Positions 22,951 through 35,260 of a stretch of 64,000 nt of DNA are shown here, one piece after another. The translations under genes and the position numbers were made by a program. Position 1 is the stretch's first letter; each line of letters opens with the position of its first letter. Below the pieces are notes generated by a model, which saw nothing but the letters and a program-made list of their open reading frames with translations, was not told the DNA's origin and made no database searches. Source of the stretch: Coptis chinensis (taxonomy: Eukaryota; Streptophyta; Magnoliopsida; Ranunculales; Ranunculaceae); the NCBI GenBank assembly GCA_015680905.1, contig CM027381.1, forward strand, positions 85,461,501 to 85,525,500. The letters run 5' to 3'.

Positions 22951-25282
22951 TTTTACAAAGTTAAGTACGCATTGGGGGCATTTTTCTCTACGTGGGGGCG
23001 TCTCGTTCTATTTCATTCCAACTGCATAAATCTACAACATTGTCAATTTTTCGCAGGTATGTTATCTGATACAACAACAATATTCAATAGCAAACCTATA
23101 CTTTATTTTTATTTTTCATCAAAAGAATTTTTTGCTCTATGGTATTACATTCATACATTTACCTAATTAATTGTTTTACGCCAATTGTCTTATGGTCGCC
23201 GATTAAATCTTCGTTTTCTTATTTGAAATCTACATTAATTCGCTTAAGCTTCGGTTAAATATTTTCCGCCAGCTTCATTATTTTTTTCTAAGGCAACGAG
23301 ACGATTTTTCTGAGTGAATCATTCCGACAGCTTTATTGAGCCAATCTTTCCGAGCGAAAATTTTCTCTGACTTCTTTATTTCTTCTATGGCATTGCCGCG
23401 CGATCACCCTGAGCAAAACATTTCTTCAGCTTTTTTATTTTTTCTAAGGCATTGAGATTTTTCCGCTCGAAACTTTTCGTCAATATCTTTTGCTCGTAAT
23501 TCCGCCGTTTCAACCTACGACAAAAATACAAATATTTTCGTCAATCTTTCAGACTTAACCAAAATTTTACGATAATTGATAAAAAAAATACTAACATATC
23601 TGTTTCCGACACCGCTTTGTCATATTCTCCACACTTTTCTCCATTTTCTTCGTCTTCTTCGACAGGCCAAATTTAAGTTTTATCGAAACTCAATAATTTA
23701 AGCTTAATATCCTAGCCGATCCAATTTGAATCTGCTCGATCCTGAGTTAGATTATGCCGTGGCCTCGTGTAGTCGTTATATCTGCACCTTCTTTCCACCT
23801 CACCAAGTCTGCGATCGTCATCGAGTTTTCTTCTCGAGTATTTTTCCCCGTATAGTACGGATAGTTCTACCTGCACAAAAAGAAAAGCAAAATCGGGTCA
23901 GATTGCTCAAAAATCGGGTTCACTGTGTCAAGGACAAACTAGGCCAACTCAATGGGACACAAGTACGGTGCCTTTCCTTAGAGGGCGTTTCACCGTATCT
24001 TGTTTATTACTAAGTCTTCTCGGCTAGTTTATATAAGAGCGGTTACGATGCCCTTCCTTAGAAGGCGTTGCACCATATCATGTTTGATTGATATTGGTTT
24101 GGATACAGCGCCATCATCGTCTTCACTCTTCAGCAGCTCATGCAGAAGTCACGCACAACACCAAAACGTCTTCCTTTTTGTGTCGCCACCACATGTTCCA
24201 TACAGAAGACATCCTAAGGACGAGTTCCAACGCTTCAAAGCGCTGAGACAGACAAAGGAAAAAAAAAAAAAAAAAAAAAAAACAAGGTAGAAACGTCATA
24301 AACATCAATATCCAAGATGGGTTGAAAGATTAATCGTTTGATGGACGCGAACACAGTTGAGAAGAAAGAGTTTGGGTATTCCCCTGCTAGCCCGACCACT
24401 TCACAAGCAGGCAGGGAAGTCACCTTCTTATCATCCGGCCTCTCCTCCGAGTTATCCTTATTTCTTACCATCTGGTTTCTCCGAGTCAGCAAGATAAATC
24501 TAGCTCATACCACCTGCGCTCCCCACCTAGACATGTTGAATCTTCAGGGGCCAAGGGGTGTTTGGTGATATCTCCTACTCCCGCAGGCTTGATGAGTGAG
24601 ATGTCAAAACGAGATATATGAGAAGAGCTGATGGTGAGAGAACGTACCTGATTGAGACGGAACACAGCGTTCTAGAGCGGCAATAATACGGAAGAGGACG
24701 AGTTTTCTGCGACTTCAAAACTTTTCTTAACCACGACTGTTTTGATACGCGCCCGCACTTATATAGGGTCGAAGCTGTTTTCAGTTCTTATGGGATTCTT
24801 TTCTAAATCCAACTTTATCTCTAATCTCAATTCTTATCTCCTCCACATTCTTATCTCATCCTAACACTTTGAGTCCAATTAGTATTTAACTTCCTTTTTA
24901 TTACTATTATTACTAAACTGCCCCTACATTTAATTTTAAACGGTATAATCCAAGTATCGCTTCTTCCGTTGGCACGATCGTCGAATTCAAATTTCAGATT
25001 ATTATTACGCTGCGTTGATGCGATTTTAAATGTCGACTTTTTGCAATTTTATTTACGTACATATTTTATTTTTTTCTGTGCATTTTCGGCCATCTTTTAT
25101 TTAACTACATTGCGTCCCGTATACGTTAGTTTGACATTATTTTGTTCCCGCTAATTCACGATTTTTTTTCGACAGTCAATTTTCCAATTATTTCTTTTTG
25201 CACGACACTTCGTTATACATTCCGCTCATTTTTCTTTCTTCTTTGCCATATGACCTTTGTTCGCATGCCAAAGAGGGGGCGG
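22951..25282 (+). other. 3' untranslated part of the Tat-like element
   Basis: Non-coding, with no recognised domain. It includes a repeated GTGCCTTTCCTTAGAGGGCGTT-type word pair near 23970 and 24050 and an A run at 24259-24282. It ends in the purine tract just before the 3' LTR. Confidence 0.5.
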
Positions 25283-25757
25283 TGTTTCGACCCCCACCTA
25301 AGTGGCAAACGTCCATTAGTAGGGGTCCCCACTTTATTCATTTAATCGATAGGGCTAAAGCCCAATTCGCAATACCATGAATTGATGTACAGACCCATTA
25401 ACTCATGTGTCTAAGGCTGAACCTTAGCCACATGGCTTGCCACTAATGTATATTAATTTATGTCCAGATTCATTTATTATCAAAGAGATAATTATCAATT
25501 GACAGTTATATTCTATCACAATTACTCAAGCTACAAGATTACTTGAGCTACAAGGACTCTCTACTCTACCTACATAAATACCACATTATTTTTCATAAGG
25601 AACTACGTTGAAACTTGATCCCTAGAGAATAGATATTGGGTACGTAGGCAGCCATTATTTGGTTCAGTTTCATCTCCCCTAACATCAAATTCCTCTGTTT
25701 CTTAGTGCGTTCTTTACCATTGCTCTCGTTGTGTTGAAGCAGTTTACTGCCGAAACA
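25283..25757 (+). repeat. 3' LTR of the Tat-like element
   Basis: 475 bp, partner of the 5' LTR at 18873-19346. Preceded by the polypurine tract and followed by ATAAC. Confidence 0.9.
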
Positions 25758-25762
25758 ATAAC

Positions 25763-26289
25763 GATATTTAATCAATTAGCTTCAAAGGCATAATTTTTGG
25801 CACTAACCAAATATGATCCTAGAAAAGTTATCTAGAAAATCTACTTCTAAAATAAAGTGCGAGCTTTCAAGGTCACCTCTACCAATTGACAATTTCAAAT
25901 TTCGACTACCGAGAGTTCTTTGAAGGATATGAGTTACCATATAGAAGTTCTTATGCACATTCTATAAAGATAGAAATCTATGCTTTATGCCTTCATCAAA
26001 CGGGAATTAACACATAAAAATTGGATAAATGACGACCAAAGAAGAAGTCTCCATGAAGATCTACTGAGACTATTGAAAAGCTCCACTTTGTATATTTGTA
26101 AATCAAAGAGGTAAGTCTTTTTTTATTAGCACTTCCTCCCCTTTCTATTTAAATCTTTAGCAGTTATGATTGTAAACAGATCTTTTATGATAGAGTTGTT
26201 TGCTTGCGAGAGTCCGGAGCTACTTAACTATTGTTCTTTCTCTCAACTTTACAATATAATCACTCTTTCCTTTGTTTTTAGTAGTGATA
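25763..26289. other. No gene seen between the LTR element and the CACTA element
   Basis: AT-rich non-coding DNA. No repeat or exon-like structure was recognised. Confidence 0.5.
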
Positions 26290-26683
26290 CACTACACCAT
26301 AACAGGCTATTTGCAATGGCAAAAATCCGTTGTTAATAATTTTCGCAACGCTTTTTAAGTGTTGTAAATATGACATGGGTAAAGTGTTGTAAATATTTGC
26401 AACGGTTAATAAGGGTTGCAAACAAAAATTTCCAATAATCATTGCAAACAGAAATGTTCACTACTTATAACGTTTTTTATAACTAGTTTGTATACAAATT
26501 TAAAACATTTGCAACGCTTTTTAAGCGTTAGTAATTTGTTAAAAATATTACCAACATTTTTTAACCGTTGCAAAGTTGTTAGTTAATTTTAAAAAAAATT
26601 AATTTGAAAGTCGCTTGTAACGGTTTATAACCGTTGCTAATGTGTTGTTGATAAAAAATAATAATTTCTCATATTTTGTAGTG
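26290..26683. mobile_element. Small non-autonomous CACTA element (about 394 bp)
   Basis: Starts CACTACACC and ends TGTAGTG, the hallmark termini of CACTA/En-Spm elements. Internal words GCAACGCTTTTTAAG, GCAACGGTTAA and AACCGTTGC recur in both orientations, like the subterminal transposase-binding repeats of this superfamily. The 3-bp flanks are ATA and AGA, an imperfect target duplication. No coding capacity. Confidence 0.72.
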
Positions 26684-26926
26684 AGACCCGCTAAACTTAC
26701 AAAAAATGAATGACATCCACAATTTTGTGTCACTGAATACCCATAAAAATGAAAAATTAAATAACCTACAAAGAATTGAATTCAGTAACATTTGAAATAA
26801 CAAGAAAGAACAAAATTAAGGTGAGGTTTGACCAGTCTTTCATTCCAGTAAAGTATGGTAGATTTATATACCATGGCAGTGCAAATGGTCAAGACAGAAA
26901 TCTGTATTCTCCTGCTTATACTTCCT

Positions 26927-27705
26927 TTAAGAAGAGCAGCAGCTAGTCTTCCGTCCAACATGTTATCCTCGTATCTGAATAGTAGGAGGCCTAACATTGT
27001 TCAACCCTGGTTAAACATCCACAAAAGCATCGTATCTAGTAGTGCAACCCGAATGAGTAATGTAGATTAGGCCTTCAATTAAACATTCATCCTCAAATAT
27101 AAAAATGCAAAGGAAAATAAGTACATGTTCTTGATCTCAGCAGCCATAGCCATAAAAGCTTGTTCTACATTTGTAGAACTTTTGGCACTAGTTTCCATGA
27201 ATGGAATTCCAATTTCATCAGCAAAAGCCTAAACACGTAAGAATAGATGTCAGACAAAGCACCTTTTTTCTCCATATACTAATATTATACAAATGCAAAT
27301 TGAGATAACATAAAGAGGGATTGGGAGAAAATGTTCTCCAACAAAAAGATATATAGTAATCATTAAAAACAAAATGCGAGGGATAACAAGTTCTACCTTG
27401 CCTGTCTCATAGGACACCACTTTTTTATCAATTAGGTCACACTTGTTACCAACCAGAAGCTTGTTTACATTCTCACTAGCATAGCGATTGATTTCGTTTA
27501 ACCATTGCTTAACATTGTTAAAGCTCTCCTGGTCTGTAACATCATAAACTACCTGCAAACAAATACAAACACAATGAGCCAATACTAGCGTAAGAATATC
27601 CAAAGTAAGGTTAAAACTGCGGGATTCACTTACTATAATGTCGTGTGCACCACGGTAATAGCTACTGGTGATCATTCTGAAGCGTTCTTGCCCAGCAGTA
27701 TCCCA
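26927..27705 (-). pseudogene. RABD2: RABD2 (Rab1-type) GTPase gene fragment, N-terminus missing
   Basis: Four exons of a plant Rab1/RABD2 gene, with introns retained: 27634-27705 ([19 protein letters not shown]), 27397-27552 ([13 protein letters not shown] ... LLVGNKCDL ... VVSYETGK), 27125-27228 ([16 protein letters not shown] ... [13 protein letters not shown]) and about 26927-27022 (RPPTIQIRG ... CCSS). Rab1 proteins control ER-to-Golgi traffic. Visible parts are the G3 WDTAGQ, G4 NKCD, G5 TSAK and the C-terminal CCSS prenylation motif. The exons encoding the P-loop, switch I and the first about 60 residues are absent from the upstream 600 bp. In the last exon two codons that are CAA in family members read TAA, and the start of that exon looks shortened. 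It is therefore a decayed 3' gene fragment. It was copied from genomic DNA, not mRNA, since the introns are present. Confidence 0.88.
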
Positions 27706-28335
27706 CTGCATGATAAAGAAAGGCACAAAACACAGTAGTTTCTTATTTGTTAGCAAGGCCATAATACAGCTAACATATGATGAAATGTCCATTAAAAGAA
27801 AGAGAGCAGTTCAACATATATTCCTTTGAGTACATTGCTTTAATTTCTCTGATAGGTCATTCCTACGAGTATTTGTTTCTTGAACCGCTTTCTTCAAAAG
27901 ATAAACCTCAATGAAAATGTGTCGCATTAGAATAAATATTATTTAGTACCACAAACTTGTATGGCTAGTTCGGCAAACATACAAGTCTCAATCCTCAAAG
28001 ACATTGTAATAGCAAGTCTGATTTCTAAAATGCAAGCAGCTATGATAGAACCTATTTTAAGCTATTGGAAGCAACATGTAAGCACACACCCAAAAATTCA
28101 ATACGTAATATGTGACTTTAGCAAGAATATAATGCATATCAACATATGGCGAAATCACACTAAATTATTTAATTACACAATTTGATTATATAAGGTTTAT
28201 TCCATTGTGACTTGGTTTATGTTAGATGAGTTTCAACGAACATGGACTTTTTTAGGCCAAATATGTATTAAAATTCAAGTTCAACTTTCTTCCATAAACA
28301 TGTAATTAAATGTGTAATTTTGGAAGTAGGCTTAC
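27706..28335. other. Spacer between the two gene fragments
   Basis: About 630 bp of AT-rich sequence without exon-like blocks. I searched it for the missing Rab1 N-terminal exon and for the last exon of the tRNA-binding-domain gene and found neither. Confidence 0.5.
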
Positions 28336-29546
28336 CCTGAAAAGGTAACACGCTCCCCAATTTTGGCCTCTTTTGGAGGAAACAAAGGTTCCATAACAGT
28401 CTGCTCCGAATTTGAAGCACATAACACCTAAAATTAAAGGTGGTCAATATGACATGTACAAGCTTAACCATGTTTGTTCATCATGTTGGCATTACTTTAT
28501 ATAAATTAGTACACTCAATTAGAAAAGGATCAACTAATCATTTTTAGTTGAGAATATAGATGTGTCGAAAATCTATGAAAGGATTATTAAGGATTTAGAA
28601 AGAACTTGTACAAGAATATCGACGGCTTAAAAAGGGAAAAGTTTTTCTCTATCACACATACAAAAGGCTCCTCACATTGCAAATTTGAGACAGGTCGTGA
28701 TAAAAAGACATACCAGTCTAGAAGATGCCACATCACGTAGCTTTCCAGGCTTCACGTTTGTAACCAAGCAACTCGACGGTTCTGCAAGATAGATCATTCT
28801 TAAATGACTTTGGAATGTAACTTGATCAATTAACAAACCAAAAGCCAAAAGTCTAGTGAAGTTTCTAAATCAATTAAAAGTCTGATAGAGCCAAAAAAAT
28901 GATTTAATGGATAACTGCGGAAGGAGTATTTATATTCTTACCATCAATGCATCTGGACTACAATGCTTTGCAAGACCACTAACCACTTGAAAAATGCCAC
29001 CGTCTCCCAAGTCTATCTCGTCAACAAGTAAATTGTGTAATATTCAGGTGGTTACAAGATAATACTATGAACGCTACCGATATGTAAGTACACAAATTGC
29101 CATAATGAAATGACTTCATGCCTCCATGGTAATATCAAAATGTAAAAACAAGTTTTAAATCAAGAAAAACAAGAGGAAAGCTATTGGGTATACCTATCTG
29201 CATATGGATGCTTCCAGGCTTTGCGAATAAGGCCAACTTGTATATTAAGCAAACTAACGCTAACTTCAACATCCTTCACAGTTGATTCTTTTTCTGGTGC
29301 CTTTTTCTTCTCCTTGATAACTTTACCATCTGACTCACCCTTTTTCTGGAGGATCCAAACAAACACAGTAAGATGTCATAGTGTGGACATTACAACGACC
29401 ATACCAAAGAGCTTAACACAACTACAATTGACATCATGCATCTAAAGGATAGAACGTAAAGAACTGCAACACAACATAACAAGCAGGCTACCTTAGGAGC
29501 ACTCTTCTTTGAACTTGTGTCTGTATCTAGCTTATCATTCGTCTCT
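28336..29546 (-). pseudogene. Fragment of a tRNA-binding-domain (EMAPII/Arc1p-like) gene, At3g59980 type
   Basis: Five exon pieces: 29492-29546 (DTDTSSKKSAPK), 29194-29345 (KKGESDGKVIKEKKKAPEK ... SLLNIQVGLIRKAWKHPYAD), about 28942-29031 (EIDLGDGGIFQVVSGLAKH), 28714-28798 (IYLAEPSSCLVTNVKPGKL) and 28336-28427 (MEPLFPPKEAKIGERVTFSG). This is the OB-fold tRNA-binding domain shared by EMAPII, Arc1p and the C-termini of some aminoacyl-tRNA synthetases. The lysine-rich lead-in matches the Arabidopsis At3g59980-type protein. The 5' exons with the start codon and the final exon are missing. The exon at 28942 lacks an AG acceptor next to its expected 5' edge, so splicing is probably broken. It lies about 0.6 kb upstream of the Rab fragment on the same strand. 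Confidence 0.82.
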
Positions 29547-29574
29547 CTGTTTGAGATGCAAGATATCCCCAACT

Positions 29575-29610
29575 AGCTAGCTGCTTGGCTTTGCTAGCTA
29601 CTGTTAGCTA
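29575..29610 (+). other. Hairpin followed by CTAG, possible Helitron 3' end
   Basis: TAGCTAGC and GCTAGCTA form an 8-bp stem around an 11-nt loop. About eight bases later the sequence reads CTAG and host copy 2 begins. This is the layout of a Helitron 3' terminus, but the next base is G rather than T. Confidence 0.3.
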
Positions 29611-29811
29611 GGGGTACAATTGCAATTGGTATTTCATTTAAAATATTTTTGGTGATGATTGTTTTGTTTTTTATTATACTTCTAGATGTTTCGATAATTG
29701 CTGAGAAGTATGCTATTTTATGTGATAGTACATCTCTCTTTGTGCCCAAGAAGGCACATCATTATGTGGATCGTGCTGTTCACGGGTGGAGTTCATAGAA
29801 ATGAAATTGTG
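29609..29811. repeat. Host segment, copy 2, left part
   Basis: Direct repeat of 18230-18420. It is interrupted at 29812 by the poly(A) end of a LINE and resumes at 36670. Confidence 0.85.
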
Positions 29812-29849
29812 TTTTTTTTTTCGATAATATTTCATATATATTATATAAA

Positions 29850-31640
29850 CTAAATATAAAATACATCTGTGTTCTGAAAGAGAGGTGGAGGAGGCAAATG
29901 TCTGACATTCGCAGATACCCATTTTGCCAAAATATGGGCCTCCCCATTAGAAGTTCTAGGGATCCATTTACATATAAACTTACTAAAACTAATACTAAGG
30001 TTTTGAATAGACAGCAAAATTGGGTGGCAGTTCCAATCTGTAGGAGATGAGCCTCTTATGACAGCAGCAACTAGGGGTTGATTATCACCTTGAACCTGGA
30101 CTTTTGACAACCCCAAATTTTTTGGCGGTTTTAATGCCAACTGCGTGAGAGAGAATTATGCGTGTTCAACACTAGTTGCATGAAACCTTGAATAAGCAGC
30201 AGCTATCATGAGTCCTTCCTCAAAGTAACAACAAGCTCCAGCTGCAGCAGACTTCAACAACCTATTATAAGATGTATCAAACATAATCTTAGGACATACC
30301 TCAATATGATTATCATTAACAGTATCAGGACTCATATTATGGTATGAAGATTCGGCATCTTCAAAAGCTTTAATGCAAGAAAGCCATTGTCGCAGAGAAT
30401 CCTTCCAAATGGCCTGACTAGATATGGCAATCCCTTCCATTCTTACTTTATTCCTGTGGCACCAAATATTATAAAGCAAATAATAGCATAACAAGATTTC
30501 ATGTCTCTTACCCTCCCCTTGGCAATAAAACCTCTCCAAAAAAAGATCAATAAGCTCTCTACAATTGTTAACATTGAGATTATCCATTCTAATAGAAGTT
30601 TGAGATCCAAACCAGACCATTCTGACCTATTCACATTGTACAAACAAGTGAAAATCTGTTTCTAAACCTTTCCCACATAAAACACGAGTTGCATCCCCTT
30701 TAAACTTTCTTTTCATCAGACATTCCCCAGTAGGAAGACTATATCTATAAAATTTCTAGAGAAACATTTTTATCTTTGCTTCAACCTTTAGGCTCCATAT
30801 TCTCTTCAGGGTTAGAGGGTTCAGAGAGGAGCTCTAACCAAGATCGTCTACCAGACATAACAGATAATGTGCAGACTTAAGAGAAAATTCTCCTTTTTTT
30901 GTACCTATCCAAATAATCATATCCCTTGTGACATCGGGTCTAATGGTGATAGAGGTGATGAGGTTTTGAATTGGGCGAGGAAACAATTCTCCTACCCTAT
31001 TTAAATCCCAAGAGTCTGATCCTGGAATGATTAGGTGATTGACCTTTACATCTAGGAGATTAGGCTTATAGTGATGGTCCAAAAGAAGGAAAGATTTGTT
31101 GTTCAAGGAGAGCCATGGATTAGTAAGGATGGATATATCTGATCTATCTCTCACTGCCCAGAGAGAATGTTCATGGATAAATTGGAGCTGTTTACAAATC
31201 CCCCTCCAGAAAAAGGAGCAATCCCTTGGTAATTGATAAACATCTTTATGTTGCCACCACTTCATATAGACTGACTTAAAAAAGCAATCCCAAGAAGAAA
31301 TTTTATCTGAGAAAAGTCTCCACATATGTTTTGCCAAAAGGGCTGAATTCATATTTCTTGAGGACCTAAAACCAAGTCCTCCCATGGATTTAGGATTAGT
31401 TATATTATCCCAACTCAGAGTGTGATAAGCCTTAGACTTTGTGGTTCCATGCCACCAGAAATCTCTAGTCATCTTGTCAAGCTGGTCACAAGTCTTAAGG
31501 GGTAATCTGTATGTGCTCATTGCATATATAGGAATAACTTGACCAACAGATTTAATAAGCACTGATCTTCCCACTTGTGATAAAATCTTTGCTTTCCAAC
31601 CAGCCATTTTCTTCTAAACTTTATCAGTAAGGTAATCAAA
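29850..31640 (-). pseudogene. LINE zinc-finger region and RNase H (decayed)
   Basis: Continues the LINE after the LTR insertion. KMAGWKAKILSQVGRSVLIK through TRDFWWHGTTKSK and GGLGFRSSRNMNSALLAKH is the standard plant LINE linker. KKGEFSLKSAHYLL marks the zf-RVT part. The end has VQGDNQPLVAAVIRGSS and a WIPRTSNGEAH-type block, the RVT_3 RNase H. The frame is broken several times (for example around 30640-30830 and near 30150). Confidence 0.88.
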
Positions 31641-31680
31641 ACACACACTCTTATTTCCGGAGATTAGGATGGGAACTCCA

Positions 31681-34600
31681 TGTCACACCCCTCAATTTCT
31701 GCAATTAAAAACATTATTTGTCCCCCCTCTTCGATCTCCTAGAGGTGTGAACTCTCATTCAAAAAGCCCATAAACAGTTTTAAAATATCGGGATAATTAA
31801 AACCAATAAAAATTTTAACTTAAACAAAGTCCTCTTCATTATAAAACAATTTACAAATGAAAATGCAAATAATATTATCTCAATAAAATCTATATCACCT
31901 CGAGGAAAAACAAACACAACACGAGGATGAAATGCTAACGAAAACCCCAAAGAAAAATCTTCTTCATCACTAAACTAAACATCGAGACTTATCAACTATG
32001 TTCATTTAATGAACACACCCGATAAACAAACAAACATGCAAATCGGGTCACATTATAAACAATCTTTGGTGTGAGTAGCCTTAAAAACAACATATAATAT
32101 TACATATATATACAATCCATAAAGGCGGTTAGTTCCTCCACAACTTTCAACGACTAATACAACATTCTTAAGTCTGATAATCTATGGTTCTCCAATCGGC
32201 GAAGCCTTAACATTCTTAAGACACTAATCTAATCTCAGGCGGTCCTTCATCGGTAGGCCTTAACTTCCCACTTTGACTATACTCATAATAAATAAGGCAT
32301 GTAGTTCCTCCATCGGTGCTTTCTAACTAAACTATAACCAAACCATATACAAATCATCTATCTAGAGATATATCATTTACCAACATATTACCATAATTAG
32401 ATTATTTCGGCTTTCTTTGTGTGTCCCTAAAATCACGTCAGTATCTATATCTTACCTTTCCCTAGTTTCCATAAACGCCGAACATGTACATCCACACGCC
32501 TCCTTTAATGAGCCACTCGGATCGTAACCACCACCTGGCGGGATGCCGCGCACCGTAAATCCTCACACGGGAAGCCAAATCTATGTAAACAATCGCCACT
32601 ATTCGCATAAAATATTGCCATCGTTCTATTTTAATGAAAATAATAATCAAACCATTATTCGAATTTCCAGAGGGAGGGCCGCCGAAGGCCATTCAACAAC
32701 CGAAATGCCGGAAGGGCGCCCGAAAAAATTCTTAATGAAACGCCCGGAAGGGCCAATCACATGAGAGTCGGGTTAAGGATTTTCGTTCGTAATTTATTCA
32801 GTGTCAAATGCGTTAATGACTCATAAACATTCCACTATATCACGTGGTCAATTACCTTATTATCAGATTTAGCCATAATATTTAAAACATCTCAATTATA
32901 TCTCATAACCACTTTCATTCTTTCACGTGCCATATATTGTTATTACACTACATTCATCTGGGCAAATATTCACCGATACTATATTAAGATCTCACATATA
33001 AAATAATGGAAATATATATACATTTCTCCAAGATATTGCATTAATATAACTATCCCAAAGATATTATATCATGTCACAATGCTTCAACGTGTCGCGATAC
33101 ATCTTTATTATAACGTTATTAGAATATAATGTCTCCTAACATCTCAATATCGTCACGTATCAAAATACACAACATCAATGTCAAATCTTTCTTAGATAAT
33201 GACAACCAAATATATCTTAGCTTTCCACAACATTTTATTATTATATGTGTCCATATAATATACACATAAAAGCGTAAAATAAACCCCCACAATCAAAGCC
33301 CAATATAAATATCTTTTTCTGTACTCTTCTCGTCAAATCTAAATTAGATAATGACCAACCAAGTTATATAATATCGAAAATATTTTATTCTATATTTATC
33401 CATATAATCAAATATGTGAAAAATTGGAAAAGTCAACATTCGATCCAATGGTCCAAAGTCAACGGTCCAAAGGTCAAAAGGTCACCACATCATGGTCAAT
33501 GTCAAACTCAACATGTCATGGTCAAAGTCAAAGTCAACATGCCATGGTCAAATGTCAAAGTCAACCGTCAAAGTCAACGGTCGATGGTCAAAGTCAAACT
33601 GTCGCGGTCAAAGTCAACATGTCATGGTCAAGTCAAACCGTCCTAAATAAAGTCAAAAGTATCGTTTAATGAGGTTCGTGGGCACCATTAGTAAGTGGCT
33701 AAGGTCCGAAAGTCGTAGCTCGTGGGCTCGTAATGAAAGGTAATGGTTCCCTAACAATTGGAAACCTTAACCCGAAAAGTCTAAACATGTAGATCTATTT
33801 TAAGTCCAATGGACTGGTCCATGCAATATCAGAAACGGGCCCAAAAACAGTTAAGTGGTTCGGTCCAAAAATACAAATGAAACGGGCCATAGACTAATAT
33901 TAGAACTGGTCCCAAAACTTAAGTTAAACTGGTCCAAAAATACAAAACAAATAGAAAAGGGCCCAACCACTTAAATTAGATTTCAGCCCACATCAAACTA
34001 AAACTGAAATTTCGGCCAACCACCATCGAAATTTCGGCCAAGCCACTAATAGAATTTGGGCCCAAACCAAACAATCTAAACCGGCCCAAACAAAAACCCA
34101 AAAGGCAAAGCCCATGAGAAACCGACCCAGGCCCAAGCCCAGCCGGTCATCTCCTTCCTCCAGCAGCCACCAACCACCCAAAAATCCGGCCACCACAAAT
34201 TCCAATCGCCCACCTAATTAACCAAATCGGTTTTAATCATTGCAAAAACCCCTACAACTTTACTAAAAGCTAAAACCCCAACTCCTAACCCACCATCTTC
34301 TCCAAACTAGATCTGAGAAATCTATGGCCGCCATTAATGGCTTCCCCCAAGCTTCCAACAGCCCACTCAACATCAACCCAACTACCATCATACATCAACA
34401 ATCATCAAATCCAAACAAAACAGTTCAAACGATTTTTAAAACGCATAACCCCAAGTTCCAGTAACACAGTAATGGCGTTAACGCCATTAACGCCTCTTCC
34501 CCCGAGCTCCCACTCCATACCCGACCACCACCAAACAAAACTCTACTCCAAACAATAAAAGAAACGTAGGACAGTTTGGTTTGTTGGGTCGCCATTGAAG

Positions 34601-35260
34601 CTCCTCCGGAGCTTCAGCAGCCCCATCTCGCGACATCCAACACCCCATAAATCAACCAAGAACAGTTCCAAACACAACCACACTAGTCCAGCTCACAAAA
34701 ACAATATGATCATCACGATTTATTGATCTAACTCAAGCCGCCATTGACGAAGCTCCGAAGCTTGAACAGCTTAAGTTCAGAGTTTCGAAAACCACGACCA
34801 AACCGAGTTTAAACGAAACCCAAGCCGACCTCTTTTCCAACAGTTCAACAGTTTAAACACAAATCCGAAATTTAATAAAATTTAATAACACAAATAGCAC
34901 GAATTCCAATGCAACAGGATAATGAACAGTATAAAAACGAAACAATATCGCCCGATGTAAATAAAGAAAATAAATTTACTCACTTAGTATGAAACAAATT
35001 TCGAAATCCTCCTACCGATTCGTCATATTTCAACGCTTCAAACAAACCCAAACTTCAAGCTCTGCTCCATTTTAATATATTTTATTCTTCTTCCAACCTA
35101 TATTCTCTAAAATGTGTTTATATATTTGGGTCCCAAACCCAAGCAACACCTCGCTTCGGGCCCAAAACCGGGCACACGATCCCGAGTCCAATCAACTGCC
35201 AATTTTGAAAATAAATAATTTAATTAATTACTAAATAGGAAAATCGTTATTTAAAAATTA
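31681..35260 (-). mobile_element. Long LTR fragment of a gypsy element (probably solo) in the LINE
   Basis: About 3.58 kb inserted into the LINE, splitting its frame between DEQEK and GVPILIS. On the minus strand it ends GGGGTGTGACA, a typical terminus of the multi-kilobase LTRs of Tekay/Del-type gypsy elements; the LTR at 56511-59642 has the related terminus GGGGCGTGACA. No internal coding region or second LTR was found. The other end lacks a recognisable LTR start, so that edge seems lost and no target duplication is visible. A fossil, younger than the LINE it interrupts. Confidence 0.6.
33430..33660. repeat. Dense GTCAA (W-box core TTGAC) array inside the LTR
   Basis: Twenty GTCAA words in about 230 bp, mostly as GGTCAAAGTCAAC and AGTCAAAGTCAAC. 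Read on the minus strand, which is the probable LTR sense strand, this is an array of TTGAC cores, several as TTGACC, the binding core of WRKY factors. It is sequence-supported as a repeat; regulatory use is inference. Confidence 0.8.

Larger units (their letters stand above)
18873..25757 (+). mobile_element. Ty3/gypsy LTR retrotransposon, Tat-like, broken fossil
   Basis: The LTRs (18873-19346 and 25283-25757) begin TGTTTCGACC and end GAAACA. The flanks ACAAC and ATAAC look like a diverged 5-bp target duplication. The primer-binding site TGGCGCCATCTGTGAGGAC follows the 5' LTR and a purine tract (AAAGAGGGGGCGG) precedes the 3' LTR. Parts in order: gag remnant (about 19402-20700), reverse-transcriptase remnant (21376-21640) and an RNase H remnant (about 21970-22245) that resembles the second RNase H of the Tat group. 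No protease or integrase was recognised. It also has two internal tandem-repeat blocks. It is clearly broken, with many breaks and lost parts. The LTRs differ at very roughly one base in ten or twelve by eye, suggesting an insertion a few million years old under commonly used plant rates. Confidence 0.88.

Noticed and set aside
32462-34558. Open frames in the long LTR fragment
   Set aside because: They follow repeat composition (GGTCAAAGTCAA, GGCCCAA), lack family resemblance, and lie in sequence typical of long non-coding LTRs.
31681-35260. Insertion in the LINE as a complete LTR retrotransposon
   Set aside because: No paired LTR, primer-binding site or coding remnant was found, and only one credible LTR terminus, so a solo or truncated LTR is the better call.
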